Below are positions 24,682 through 32,562 of a DNA stretch of 64,000 nucleotides, in pieces. The notes under the pieces are model-generated. The model was not told the DNA's origin and searched no databases. It was given only the letters and a program-made list of their open reading frames with translations. The position numbers and the translations under genes are program-made. How positions within the stretch are numbered: the first letter of the stretch is position 1; every line of letters starts with the position of its first letter. Source of the DNA: Asticcacaulis sp. EMRT-3 (GTDB lineage Bacteria > Pseudomonadota > Alphaproteobacteria > Caulobacterales > Caulobacteraceae); NCBI RefSeq assembly GCF_030027245.1, contig NZ_JASERT010000001.1, forward strand, positions 1,790,501-1,854,500, in the 5' to 3' direction.

Positions 24682-26523
24682 TCAGCTTTTCGGCGGGCGG
24701 ATCACGAATTCGCCAAAGCCATGCAGGCTGTCGGACGCGCGGTGAATATCTTCCAGCGGATTATAGACCGGATATTGCGCCGCATGGACGAAAGCTTCCA
24801 GCGACTGCACCACGGCCTGGGTGTCGCCGTCCGTGCCCGGCCCCGCCATATCTGTGCCTTCCGGCTTTTTTTCCGAATCGCTGAGAGGATCAGCCAGCGG
24901 CAGCAGCGGCTGGTCGGGGTCGGCCTCGACCTGGACGCGCGGCAGCACCACCGTCACCCGGGTGCCTTCGCCCAGCACCGAATGCAGGCTCATCCGCCCG
25001 CCCAGCAAATGAGCCATAGCCTTGACGATAGACAGGCCCAGCCCCGTGCCCATAGCGCGCTGTTCGGCGGGCCCGCCCTGTTCATAGGGCTGGCCGATGC
25101 GCTGTAAATCCTCAGGCCCGATACCGATACCGGTATCGCTGATGATGATACTGACCCCGCCTTCCACCGCCCTGAGATCAAGCCCGACATGGCCTTCGCG
25201 CGGCGTGAACTTCAAGGCGTTGGCCAACAGGTTCAGGCATATCTGCTTGACCGCGCGGCGATCAGCCTGAACGCTCAGGGGCCCCGGCGGCAATTGGCTG
25301 ACAATCTCTATCCCCTTGTCGTGCGCCTGAGCGCGCAACAGGCGCAAGGCCTGCGAAACGGGTTCGCGGATATCGAACACCTCAAGGCTCAACTCGTATT
25401 TTTGCGCCTCGATCTTCGACATATCGAGAATATCATTGATCAGGTCGAGGACGTGCTGGCCCGATTCCCAGATCAGTTGCGCATATTCGGTATATTTGGG
25501 CGACAGCTCACCGAAAAGCTGCTGGCGCATAATGTCCGAAAAGCCGATGACGGCGTTGAGCGGTGTGCGCAATTCATGGCTCATACTGGCCACGAAGCGC
25601 GTCTTGCCCTGATTCAGCGCCTCGGCCTCGCCGCGCGCGGCCTCCAGCCCCGCCTCATGGGCGTGTTGCAGCGATGCGTCGCGCATCACGCCATACAGAC
25701 GGCCATCCTCACCCTTGCGCAAACTTAGGGCTACATAGTGATCCAGCCCGGCATGGGGCGTAAACCCGACTTCTGAGCGGCCATCGCGTAAGGCTGTTTC
25801 CAGCGCCGCCGTCACATGGACGCGATCCGGCACATGCGCCGCCCCGCTCAGCCCCACCTGACGCAAGCCCTTGAGATCGACCCCCGCCGGAGCTTCACCA
25901 AAGGCCGACACCATCCGTCCCGCCGTATCGAGGCACACGATCAGGGCCGGTTGCTCGGTCAACATGCGAAAAAGCCTGGCGCGCGCCTCCTCGGCATCGA
26001 CGGCGCGCTCCACCCGCACCCGCAGGGCGGGCAACAGTGCCACACCCAGTCCTACAACCAGCGAAAACACTGAAAACAGCGACAGCCAAAGGCTGGCCTG
26101 CGCGCCGGGCGTGGGCATTTCCTGCCACAGGCTGACAAAGGCCGCCAGCAATGTCACCACGAAGGCCAGTGTGGCCCCCAACGAGATCAGCACACGCTGA
26201 TTGAGCACCACGGCGGCCACCATCGGCATGGCCACCCAGGCCGCCAGCGGGCCGGTCAGGCCGCCGGTCAGACTCACCGCCACCGCCGCCCCCAGTGTCC
26301 AGGCCCAGATCACCACACGCCGGTTCAGATAATTGTCCTGCGACAACAGCAGCACGCAGCACACTCCCGGCATCGCCATGGACAGCAGCGCCACGATCAC
26401 CGACAGGGATACGGGCAGGAACAGCATCCCCAACATGGCCAGCAGTACAAAGCCTGCCCAGCCGAAATGCCACACGACCACACCAAGGCGCAGGCCGCTG
26501 ACGGCCTGTCCCTGCGATTTCAT
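24682..26523 (-). CDS. Membrane histidine kinase, DivJ/PleC-like
   Basis: A 613-residue kinase from ATG 26521-26523 (a GTG at 26553 is the alternative). Residues about 10-170 hold six hydrophobic segments, then a PAS-like stretch, HisKA with phospho-acceptor His in MSHELRTPLNAVIGFSDIMR (about residue 315), the DivJ/PleC-type INDILDMSKIEA motif, and a full ATPase domain: N-box NLLANALKFT, G1 DTGIGIG, F-box YEQGG, G2 GTGLGLSI. Length and the multi-span sensor resemble Caulobacter DivJ (about 600 residues), a DivK kinase, but the name cannot be settled from sequence alone. No receiver domain or adjacent response regulator. Confidence 0.8.
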   Translation of the reverse strand: MKSQGQAVSGLRLGVVVWHFGWAGFVLLAMLGMLFLPVSLSVIVALLSMAMPGVCCVLLLSQDNYLNRRVVIWAWTLGAAVAVSLTGGLTGPLAAWVAMPMVAAVVLNQRVLISLGATLAFVVTLLAAFVSLWQEMPTPGAQASLWLSLFSVFSLVVGLGVALLPALRVRVERAVDAEEARARLFRMLTEQPALIVCLDTAGRMVSAFGEAPAGVDLKGLRQVGLSGAAHVPDRVHVTAALETALRDGRSEVGFTPHAGLDHYVALSLRKGEDGRLYGVMRDASLQHAHEAGLEAARGEAEALNQGKTRFVASMSHELRTPLNAVIGFSDIMRQQLFGELSPKYTEYAQLIWESGQHVLDLINDILDMSKIEAQKYELSLEVFDIREPVSQALRLLRAQAHDKGIEIVSQLPPGPLSVQADRRAVKQICLNLLANALKFTPREGHVGLDLRAVEGGVSIIISDTGIGIGPEDLQRIGQPYEQGGPAEQRAMGTGLGLSIVKAMAHLLGGRMSLHSVLGEGTRVTVVLPRVQVEADPDQPLLPLADPLSDSEKKPEGTDMAGPGTDGDTQAVVQSLEAFVHAAQYPVYNPLEDIHRASDSLHGFGEFVIRPPKS

Positions 26524-26835
26524 GGCAGTCTCAACGTCGGCTTTCAGCGACACGCCCGCGGCTTTCTCGTTTTACATCAGGTTCGCGCGACATCTTCGCC
26601 TGCGACGATTCTCAAACTTTTGAATCTTACCCGTTCTGTAGCAAATTACGAAACCTCTCCCCCGGCAAGCGAAGAATCCCGCTATGCACACACAATTGCG
26701 AGACATAATTTTAGCTCAGACGACGCCAGGCCTGGTGAGCCACGACATAACCAGCCGGTAAGGCAAACTTAAGACCGCCCGTCTATGTTGCCCGATGGGC
26801 GAGCGTGACCGGCTCAGATGCCCCAGGGTTTTTTC
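26524..26835. other. Divergent intergenic region between two kinase genes
   Basis: About 310 bases, AT-richer than the surroundings, between the starts of the two kinase genes. I see no CDS, repeat element or perfect CtrA box. It presumably holds both promoters. Confidence 0.4.
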
Positions 26836-27603
26836 ATGGCTTACCCCCAGCACACCGAGCCTGCGCCCGGCGAAGCACCGGGCTGGATGCTTGATCCGGC
26901 GGCCTCGCCTGACCGCGACACGGCGCGACGCGCCTTTCTGCGCATGGTCAGCCACGAATTGCGCACTCCGCTCAATTCGATTATCGGTTTTTCCGAAATC
27001 CTGCGCAGCGAACTTTACGGCCCGCTCGGATCACCGCAATATATTGAATATGCAGGCATTATACGCGACAGCGGCACGCGCCTGTTAAGCCTGTTCAACA
27101 ATGTGCTCGACATGATGCGCCTCGAAGGCGGCGGCGATTTCCATCCTGTGCCGGAGCCGGTTCTGCCCTGGCTGGAAGAGGCCGTGGCGCGCGTACAGAC
27201 TCTGGCGACAGAGCGCGGCATCGCCTTGCGCATTCTGCCCAGCGAAGAGGGCCTGCAAGCCGTCTGCGATCCCAAGGGGCTGATGGCCTGTCTCGATCAT
27301 CTGCTGCATAATGCCATTGATTTCACCGCCCAGGGCGATGTCATCGAAATCAAGGCGCGCCAGTGCGGCGACAGGGTCGATATTTCCGTTTTCAATCGCG
27401 GCAAAGCCCCCGCGCCTGACGATATTGCCCGCCTGATGCGGCCTTTTGAGCAGGGCGAACCGGCTTTGAGCCGCACCCGCGAAGGTGCCGGTCTCGGCTG
27501 GCCGATCGTCAGGCTGACCTGTAACGCGATGGGCGGCGAATTCGGCGTCATTACCCGCCAGGGCGAGGCGCTGAAGGCCGTGCTGCGCTTTGCGGCGGCT
27601 TAA
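26836..27603 (+). CDS. Small soluble histidine kinase with degenerate ATP-binding site
   Basis: A 255-residue protein (MAYPQHTEPAPGEAPGWMLD; an in-frame ATG at 26818 is the alternative, but AGGG sits well before 26836). No sensor or membrane part. HisKA with phospho-acceptor in SHELRTPLNSIIGFSEIL (His about residue 40) is intact. The ATPase domain has N-box HLLHNAIDFT and G2 GAGLGWPIV, but G1 reads NRGKA instead of DxGxG, losing the aspartate that contacts adenine. It may be a weak kinase, or work only as a phosphotransfer partner as ChpT does. Confidence 0.8.
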   Translation: MAYPQHTEPAPGEAPGWMLDPAASPDRDTARRAFLRMVSHELRTPLNSIIGFSEILRSELYGPLGSPQYIEYAGIIRDSGTRLLSLFNNVLDMMRLEGGGDFHPVPEPVLPWLEEAVARVQTLATERGIALRILPSEEGLQAVCDPKGLMACLDHLLHNAIDFTAQGDVIEIKARQCGDRVDISVFNRGKAPAPDDIARLMRPFEQGEPALSRTREGAGLGWPIVRLTCNAMGGEFGVITRQGEALKAVLRFAAA

Positions 27604-27678
27604 AAAGTGTAAAGACTTGCACTACGCCGAACAGGCCGCATATAGAGCCAGACCCTTCCTTTAAAAGACCTTGCCCAT

Positions 27679-28101
27679 ATGTCCTTTGCCGCCTCCGATG
27701 TGTCCAGCCGCCTCAACGACCTGCTTGAGGAATTCGAGCTGTTCGACGACTGGGAGGAGCGCTACCGCTATATTATCGATCTCGGCAAGAATCTGACACC
27801 GCTCTCGCCGGAAGAAAAAAACGAAGCCACGCGCGTGCGCGGCTGCGCCTCTCAGGTCTGGCTGGTGATGGATCCGGCCCCGCCGGGCATTCTGAAGTTT
27901 CGCGGCGATTCCGACGCCTTTATCGTCAGGGGTCTGATCGCCATACTGATCCGCCTGCTCAATGACCGGCCCTATAGTGAGATTCAGGACTTCTCCATCC
28001 GCGATACGCTGACAAGGCTCGGCCTCGACGAAGCCCTGTCATCGCAGCGCACCAATGGCCTGATGTCGATGGTGGAACGCCTCAAGCGCGCCACCGCCTG
28101 A
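27679..28101 (+). CDS. sufE: SufE-family cysteine desulfurase activator
   Basis: A 140-residue SufE protein (MSFAASDVSSRLNDLLEEFE). Conserved marks: WEERYRYIIDLGKNL, the sulfur-accepting cysteine in VRGCASQVWLV (about residue 52), the FRGDSDAFIVRGLIAIL stretch and SSQRTNGLMSMVERL at the end. It would accept sulfane sulfur from SufS for Fe-S cluster assembly. The suf operon is not here. Its last 63 bases overlap the convergent DnaA-domain gene. Confidence 0.93.
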   Translation: MSFAASDVSSRLNDLLEEFELFDDWEERYRYIIDLGKNLTPLSPEEKNEATRVRGCASQVWLVMDPAPPGILKFRGDSDAFIVRGLIAILIRLLNDRPYSEIQDFSIRDTLTRLGLDEALSSQRTNGLMSMVERLKRATA

Positions 28102-28503
28102 CATTTCAAGCAGGTTGGGGCTCAAAAGTTTGACATCCTTGGGTTCAGGGGCGTTTTGCAGGCAGGCTTCCAGCCTTTCCAGCCGGGCATCGAAAAGAGC
28201 ATCGTCGCGCAAATCCTCGATCAGGCGGCAGGCATGGCCCGCCGTGGTGCGGTCGCGCCCGAAGGCCCGGCCCACGCGCGCCAGCGGCCATTGCCAGGCC
28301 ACATAGGACAGATACATGGCAATCTGCCGCGCTCGCGCCGCGCGGGCATGGTTGCGCGTTTCGCAGGCGATCTGATGGGCCGGAACGCCCGTGGCCAGGG
28401 CCACAAGCTCCATCACGAAAAGCGCCCGCTCCTCATCGCCATGCACCTGTGTTGAGCTACCGCTTTCCATGCCGTTCTTATCCGCCGTCCGTCCCTTTAT
28501 CAT
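28039..28503 (-). CDS. Stand-alone DnaA domain IV (DNA-binding) protein
   Basis: A 154-residue protein whose middle (residues about 30-100) matches only the C-terminal, DnaA-box-binding domain of DnaA: VALATGVPAHQIACETRNHA, RARQIAMYLSYV and GRAFGRDRTTAGHACRLIED. There is no AAA+ ATPase domain. In DnaA the reading-helix motif is RDHTT; here it is RDRTT, so the base-contacting His is replaced by Arg and the target sequence may differ. The C-terminal 50 residues are not DnaA-like and are antisense to the end of sufE. A role in replication control or transcription is inferred only. Confidence 0.85.
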   Translation of the reverse strand: MIKGRTADKNGMESGSSTQVHGDEERALFVMELVALATGVPAHQIACETRNHARAARARQIAMYLSYVAWQWPLARVGRAFGRDRTTAGHACRLIEDLRDDALFDARLERLEACLQNAPEPKDVKLLSPNLLEMSGGGALEAFHHRHQAIGALR

Positions 28504-28569
28504 CGCCTATAGCCTCGTAAAATCCGCGCCCTCATGACACAGCACGGATCATAGGAGTTTGGCCAATAT

Positions 28570-28617
28570 AGAGGATAACTTTCCTATTGAAACATAATTA
28601 TAGGCATATAATCCTCT
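28570..28617. repeat. Nested inverted repeat in AT-rich gap
   Basis: Outer arms AGAGGAT (28570-28576) and ATCCTCT (28611-28617), inner arms CCTAT (28583-28587) and ATAGG (28600-28604), in an AT-rich stretch upstream of the DnaA-domain gene. It could be an operator or an RNA hairpin; nothing else identifies it. Confidence 0.45.
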
Positions 28618-28741
28618 TTGATACACCTATAGCGCGCATATTTTGATATAATTCTTTTTTGGTGTTTCCCCGCGCACAAAGAAAATTGCACCGGGGACAA
28701 GATCGCCAGGCAGAGGATCACAACGGCTTGCCGTCGAACTT

Positions 28742-29248
28742 TCAGGAGGCCGAGCGGATTCCGCTATTGACCAGATCAACCCTGCCGATCAGGGCGTCAT
28801 GGCCCAGAATCATATCGACATTTCGTCCATCGCTGGACAGGGGCAGGCGCAGCCAAAACAGGCTGAGCGAGGCTGCGCCGCGCCAGGCCATCGAATGCAG
28901 GCCGACATTCGGCTTGCGCTGCGACACCACGAAATCGAGATGTTCGGCCCAGTATTCGGCTTCTTGCGGCGTATAGATGGCGTCGAGCGTCTTGCCGGTG
29001 ATTTCCTCGCCATAGGCGGTGAACAGCTCGGTGCCCGCCAGACGCTGCCGAAAGGCGGCGGCCCTCACGCCGGCTTCGCAATCCAGCACATCGATCAGGC
29101 TGATGGTAGGCAGGCGCAGGCGGATAGCCACCGGATCGAGGTCGGCGCGCGCAGGCAGACGGCCACGACGACGCAGGCTCTTCCAGTAGCGGAAAATGGC
29201 TTCATGCGCTTGCAACGCCACCAGCATTTCGGAAGCTAACCCAGCCAT
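28742..29248 (-). CDS. PAS_5-like domain protein
   Basis: A 168-residue single-domain protein (MAGLASEMLVALQAHEAIFR) with the PAS_5 family pattern common in alphaproteobacteria: YWKSLRRRGRLPARADLDP, LRLPTISLIDVLD, RLAGTELFTAYGEEITGKTLDA and Y..QEAEYWAEHL. No output domain is attached, so it would act through a partner. Typical members are orphan PAS proteins with unknown ligand. Confidence 0.8.
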   Translation of the reverse strand: MAGLASEMLVALQAHEAIFRYWKSLRRRGRLPARADLDPVAIRLRLPTISLIDVLDCEAGVRAAAFRQRLAGTELFTAYGEEITGKTLDAIYTPQEAEYWAEHLDFVVSQRKPNVGLHSMAWRGAASLSLFWLRLPLSSDGRNVDMILGHDALIGRVDLVNSGIRSAS

Positions 29249-29398
29249 ATGTGATAAGCGCTACTGCCCCAGCGTAAATGTCATACCGAATCACCCAAAT
29301 TCACCTTCTCTTAACTGGTGATTCCTTGGCAAGCAAAAAAGGGTTAACGGCGCCTTTCACATTCTGCCAGCGCATGTGCATAACCGCCCGCACGCCCA

Positions 29399-29430
29399 TA
29401 AAAAAAGCTCCGGTCATCAAACCGGAGCCT
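29399..29430 (-). terminator. Rho-independent terminator of mucR
   Basis: On the minus strand: GGCTCCGGT-TTGATG-ACCGGAGC followed by a run of seven T. Perfect eight-base-pair stem, 27 bases after the mucR stop codon. Confidence 0.9.
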
Positions 29431-29456
29431 TGATTCTTAAAACCCTGTTCGGCGGC

Positions 29457-29885
29457 TTATGCCTTAACGCGGGCCTTGCGTGCCACCTGACGGCCGCCCT
29501 GACCGAGCCCCATCTGCTTGGCAAGGTCGGAGCGCGCCTTGGCATAGTTGGGTGCCACCATCGGATAGTCTTTCGCCAGTCCCCATTTGGCGCGATAATC
29601 TTCCGGGCTCATGCCGTACTTGGTGCGCAAATGGCGTTTCAGCGATTTAAACTTGCGTCCGTCTTCTAAACAGACGATGAAATCAGAAGAAATGGACTTC
29701 TTGACAGAAACCGCTGGCTCCTTGGGAGCTTCGGTCTTGGTTTCCTCGCCCGACGATATTGCATTCAGAGCCTGATACACGCTTTGAATGAGCGCAGGTA
29801 ACTCGCTGGCGGGCATTGAATTATTGCCGACAAAGGCGGAAACGATATCCGCTGTCATATCCAGGGCGTCAGTCTTGCTTTCCAT
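29457..29885 (-). CDS. mucR: MucR/Ros-family transcriptional regulator
   Basis: A 142-residue regulator. The C-terminal half has the Ros/MucR DNA-binding region: FIVCLEDGRKFKSLKRHLRT, then KYGMSPEDYRAKWGL, DYPMVAPNYAKARSDLAKQM and GLGQGGRQ. In the classical Ros zinc finger the ligands are Cys-X2-Cys and His-X4-His; here the second Cys is Asp (CLED) and the last His pair is replaced (RTKY), so only one Cys and one His remain. Family members in Caulobacter act in cell-cycle control with SciP; the role here is inferred. A terminator follows. Confidence 0.92.
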   Translation of the reverse strand: MESKTDALDMTADIVSAFVGNNSMPASELPALIQSVYQALNAISSGEETKTEAPKEPAVSVKKSISSDFIVCLEDGRKFKSLKRHLRTKYGMSPEDYRAKWGLAKDYPMVAPNYAKARSDLAKQMGLGQGGRQVARKARVKA

Positions 29886-30018
29886 TACTAAATCCTTTGA
29901 AAACCACGCGCTTTACCTAGGCCAAGGTCTTGACTTATTCAAGTCTGAATATGCAAAAAAACGCAGATGGCGATGTAAAGCAAATGTTTTACTTAAGGTC
30001 AGGCCGAAAATTCTGCTT

Positions 30019-31311
30019 TCAGGACTTCAAATCCTGAGCGAAAGCCAGCATGGCGGCGCGCTGCGGCACACTCATCGAATCAAGATCAGCGTCCTCGCCC
30101 GAAGCAATGGCGCGCAACATGACATGGGTGAGCGCCGACGACAAAGACCAGTTCCAGTAACGCAGCACCGTCTGGGCGCGGTCGGTGGCCAGGGTGTCGT
30201 AGGTGACCAGCACATTGGCCAGGTCGGGATGGGTACGGCCATCGGCGTCGCGCAAAGGTCGGCGCAGCGCCTTCCACAAAGCGCGCAGCGCCTTGCGTGA
30301 CAGGCCGGTGGCCTTGCACAGCACGGCCAGCCCCTCGCCGCCGCGATCGCGCAACAGCTTGGCGCCCGTGGTGGGCTTGATGCCGGACAGATAGGCGATT
30401 TCCTCAGCCACCTTGCGCGTCATGCCATTCTTGGCGGCTTCAGCAATGGCGTCTTCCAGCGAGGCATAGGGGCTTTTTTTGAGCGCCTCGCGGTTGCGCT
30501 GGCGGCGCTCGATGAATTGCAGCGCCTTGCGCGACAAAGGATCCTGCCACTTTTCCTGCGCCACCATGCCGAACACATCCGACGCCATATCCTGCATGAT
30601 GTCGCGGTTGACACCAAAGCGCGTCAGAATCTGACGGCGGCAGTCGGCATCGGCCCACCAGAACAGCACATAGGCCGAGGACGGGCGCATTTCGCTGCGC
30701 TTCATGAGCAGAGGAATGAGATGCGGATGATCCTGACTCATGGCCACAATGGCCTCCAGCGCCGGTTGCGACAGGCGGGCGCGCAGATTTTTGAGCAGGA
30801 TCTCGATCACGGTGATGTCGCCGGTATCAACCAGGGCTTCACACAGTATGCCCGGCAATTCCTTGCGCGCAGCCAGCAGCCTGTGGTGATCGCTGTTGCC
30901 GTTGCGGGCGCAGAAATGCAGGTCGCTGTCGCCCAGGGCGTCGCAGTTCTCGATCAGGTGCTGCGCCACGTCTGGCGCATCGATGATCAGCACGCGCACC
31001 AGTGAATTGGGCACTTCCGCCAAGATGCTGACGCGCCTGGCCACACGCACCCGGTCGGCCAGCGCCGATTCGCGCAGCATCTCGACCAGCAGATCGGCGG
31101 TGACGGCGCGCTCGAAGGCGTTGATCCGGCTTTCCGGCAGGCAGACCACATCGGCGAGGCGGCGCATAAGCACATGGCGCGCCTGAAATTTCGGTTCAGG
31201 CTGCGCTGAGTCGTCCGCGCGCACAGCCTCGGAATCCACACCTTCCTCAGGCATGGCGAAGGCACCGGCGGACGCGCTTGAAATCGACATGGCCGCGATC
31301 ATGCGCGCCAT
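30019..31311 (-). CDS. DUF2336 domain protein (second copy)
   Basis: A 430-residue helical protein with DUF2336 features: RLADVVCLPESRINAFERAV, LLVEMLRESALADRVRVARRV, PNSLVRVLIIDAPDVAQHLIE and the HFCARNGNSDHHRLLAARKEL segment. It carries an additional C-terminal domain (KVAEEIAYLSGIKPTTGAKLL, LSRKALRALWKAL) not present in the 365-residue paralogue at 14292-15389. Several in-frame ATG codons lie near the start (31311, 31302, 31290), and no clear ribosome site separates them. Function unknown. Confidence 0.8.
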   Translation of the reverse strand: MARMIAAMSISSASAGAFAMPEEGVDSEAVRADDSAQPEPKFQARHVLMRRLADVVCLPESRINAFERAVTADLLVEMLRESALADRVRVARRVSILAEVPNSLVRVLIIDAPDVAQHLIENCDALGDSDLHFCARNGNSDHHRLLAARKELPGILCEALVDTGDITVIEILLKNLRARLSQPALEAIVAMSQDHPHLIPLLMKRSEMRPSSAYVLFWWADADCRRQILTRFGVNRDIMQDMASDVFGMVAQEKWQDPLSRKALQFIERRQRNREALKKSPYASLEDAIAEAAKNGMTRKVAEEIAYLSGIKPTTGAKLLRDRGGEGLAVLCKATGLSRKALRALWKALRRPLRDADGRTHPDLANVLVTYDTLATDRAQTVLRYWNWSLSSALTHVMLRAIASGEDADLDSMSVPQRAAMLAFAQDLKS

Positions 31312-31358
31312 CCGTTAATCTTTTGTGTAGCACGATTAAGGATGGCGCCGCAGACGCA

Positions 31359-32357
31359 TTAAAGCCCGTCGAACAGGGCGGTCGACAGGTAACGTTCGGC
31401 AAAGGACGGGATGATGGCCACAATCGTCTTGCCGGCATACGCATCCTGCGTTGCCAGACGAAAGGCCACTTCGAGCGCCGCGCCCGACGAAATTCCGACC
31501 GGCAGCCCCTCTAAGCTGGCCGATTTGCGCGCCATAGCAAAGGCGGCGTCATTGCTGACCTTTTCCACGCCATCGATCACGCCACGATCCAGAATGGCGG
31601 GCACGAAACCCGCGCCTATGCCCTGAATCTTATGCGGCCCCGGTTCGCCGCCCGACAGGATGGCCGAGGATTCCGGCTCGATAGCGATCATTTTCACCGA
31701 CGGCTTTTTCGCCTTCAGCACTTCGCCGACGCCCGAAATCGTGCCGCCCGTGCCGACGCCCGACACCACTACATCGACGGCCCCATCCGTATCGTTCCAG
31801 ATTTCTTCGGCGGTCGATAGACGATGGACGAGCGGATTGGCCTCATTTTCAAACTGGGCAGGGATAATGGCACCGGGTGTTTCGGCCAGCAGTTCCTGCG
31901 CGCGGTTGATCGCGCCGCGCATCCCCTTTTCCGCCGGGGTCAGTTCGAGGCGAGCGCCGAGCAGCAACAGCATTTTGCGGCGTTCGATCGACATCGATTC
32001 CGGCATGACCAGAATGCACTTATAGCCCTTGGCGGCCGAGACGAAGGCGAGCGCAATGCCGGTATTGCCGGATGTGGCCTCGATGATCGTGCCGCCCGGC
32101 TTCAGCTTGCCTGAGGCTTCGGCGGCCTCGATCATGGCGATGCCGATGCGATCCTTGACCGAGGACAGCGGATTGAAAAATTCAAGCTTGGCCAGAACAG
32201 TGGCTTTCGCCCCCAGCGCTTCGGACAGGCGCGGCAGGCGGATCAGCGGCGTATCGCCCATCGTATCGAGGATCGAATCGAAAATCTTGCCGCGCCCTTT
32301 GCGGGCCAGTTTATGGCTGCCGGTCGCTGGGCCTGTCGATGATGAGGAATTGGCCAT
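31359..32357 (-). CDS. cysK: Cysteine synthase A
   Basis: A 332-residue PLP enzyme that makes L-cysteine from O-acetylserine and sulfide. ATG 32355-32357 follows AGGAGA closely. Motifs: GDTPLIRL, PLP lysine in SSVKDRIG (about residue 61), the substrate loop EATSGNTGIAL, phosphate-binding GTGGTISG and C-terminal SSGAALEVA. The N-terminus is about 20 residues longer than typical CysK. Its promoter region is shared with chpT and includes a CtrA box about 105 bases upstream of the start. Confidence 0.95.
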   Translation of the reverse strand: MANSSSSTGPATGSHKLARKGRGKIFDSILDTMGDTPLIRLPRLSEALGAKATVLAKLEFFNPLSSVKDRIGIAMIEAAEASGKLKPGGTIIEATSGNTGIALAFVSAAKGYKCILVMPESMSIERRKMLLLLGARLELTPAEKGMRGAINRAQELLAETPGAIIPAQFENEANPLVHRLSTAEEIWNDTDGAVDVVVSGVGTGGTISGVGEVLKAKKPSVKMIAIEPESSAILSGGEPGPHKIQGIGAGFVPAILDRGVIDGVEKVSNDAAFAMARKSASLEGLPVGISSGAALEVAFRLATQDAYAGKTIVAIIPSFAERYLSTALFDGL

Positions 32358-32460
32358 GAGTGTCTCCTGAAAGTTTCTGGTGGCGTTTTCTGATGGAGCG
32401 TTCAAAACGAGGGGTTTGCGGTAACACAATGCTTTTACGCACTGAAGGCCTGCCCTTCCG

Positions 32461-32475
32461 TTAAGATGATTTTAA
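32461..32475. promoter_or_regulatory. Perfect CtrA box between cysK and chpT
   Basis: TTAA-GATGATT-TTAA, the exact CtrA recognition pattern TTAA-N7-TTAA. It ends 87 bases before the chpT start codon and lies about 105 bases upstream of the cysK start. CtrA binding is inferred. Confidence 0.65.
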
Positions 32476-32562
32476 AATATCTTATATCGTCCTGACTTCA
32501 AATTTAAGGCAAATCAGCTCACATGAATAGTGAGTTCCGCTAAACCCTGACAGGATATGAAT

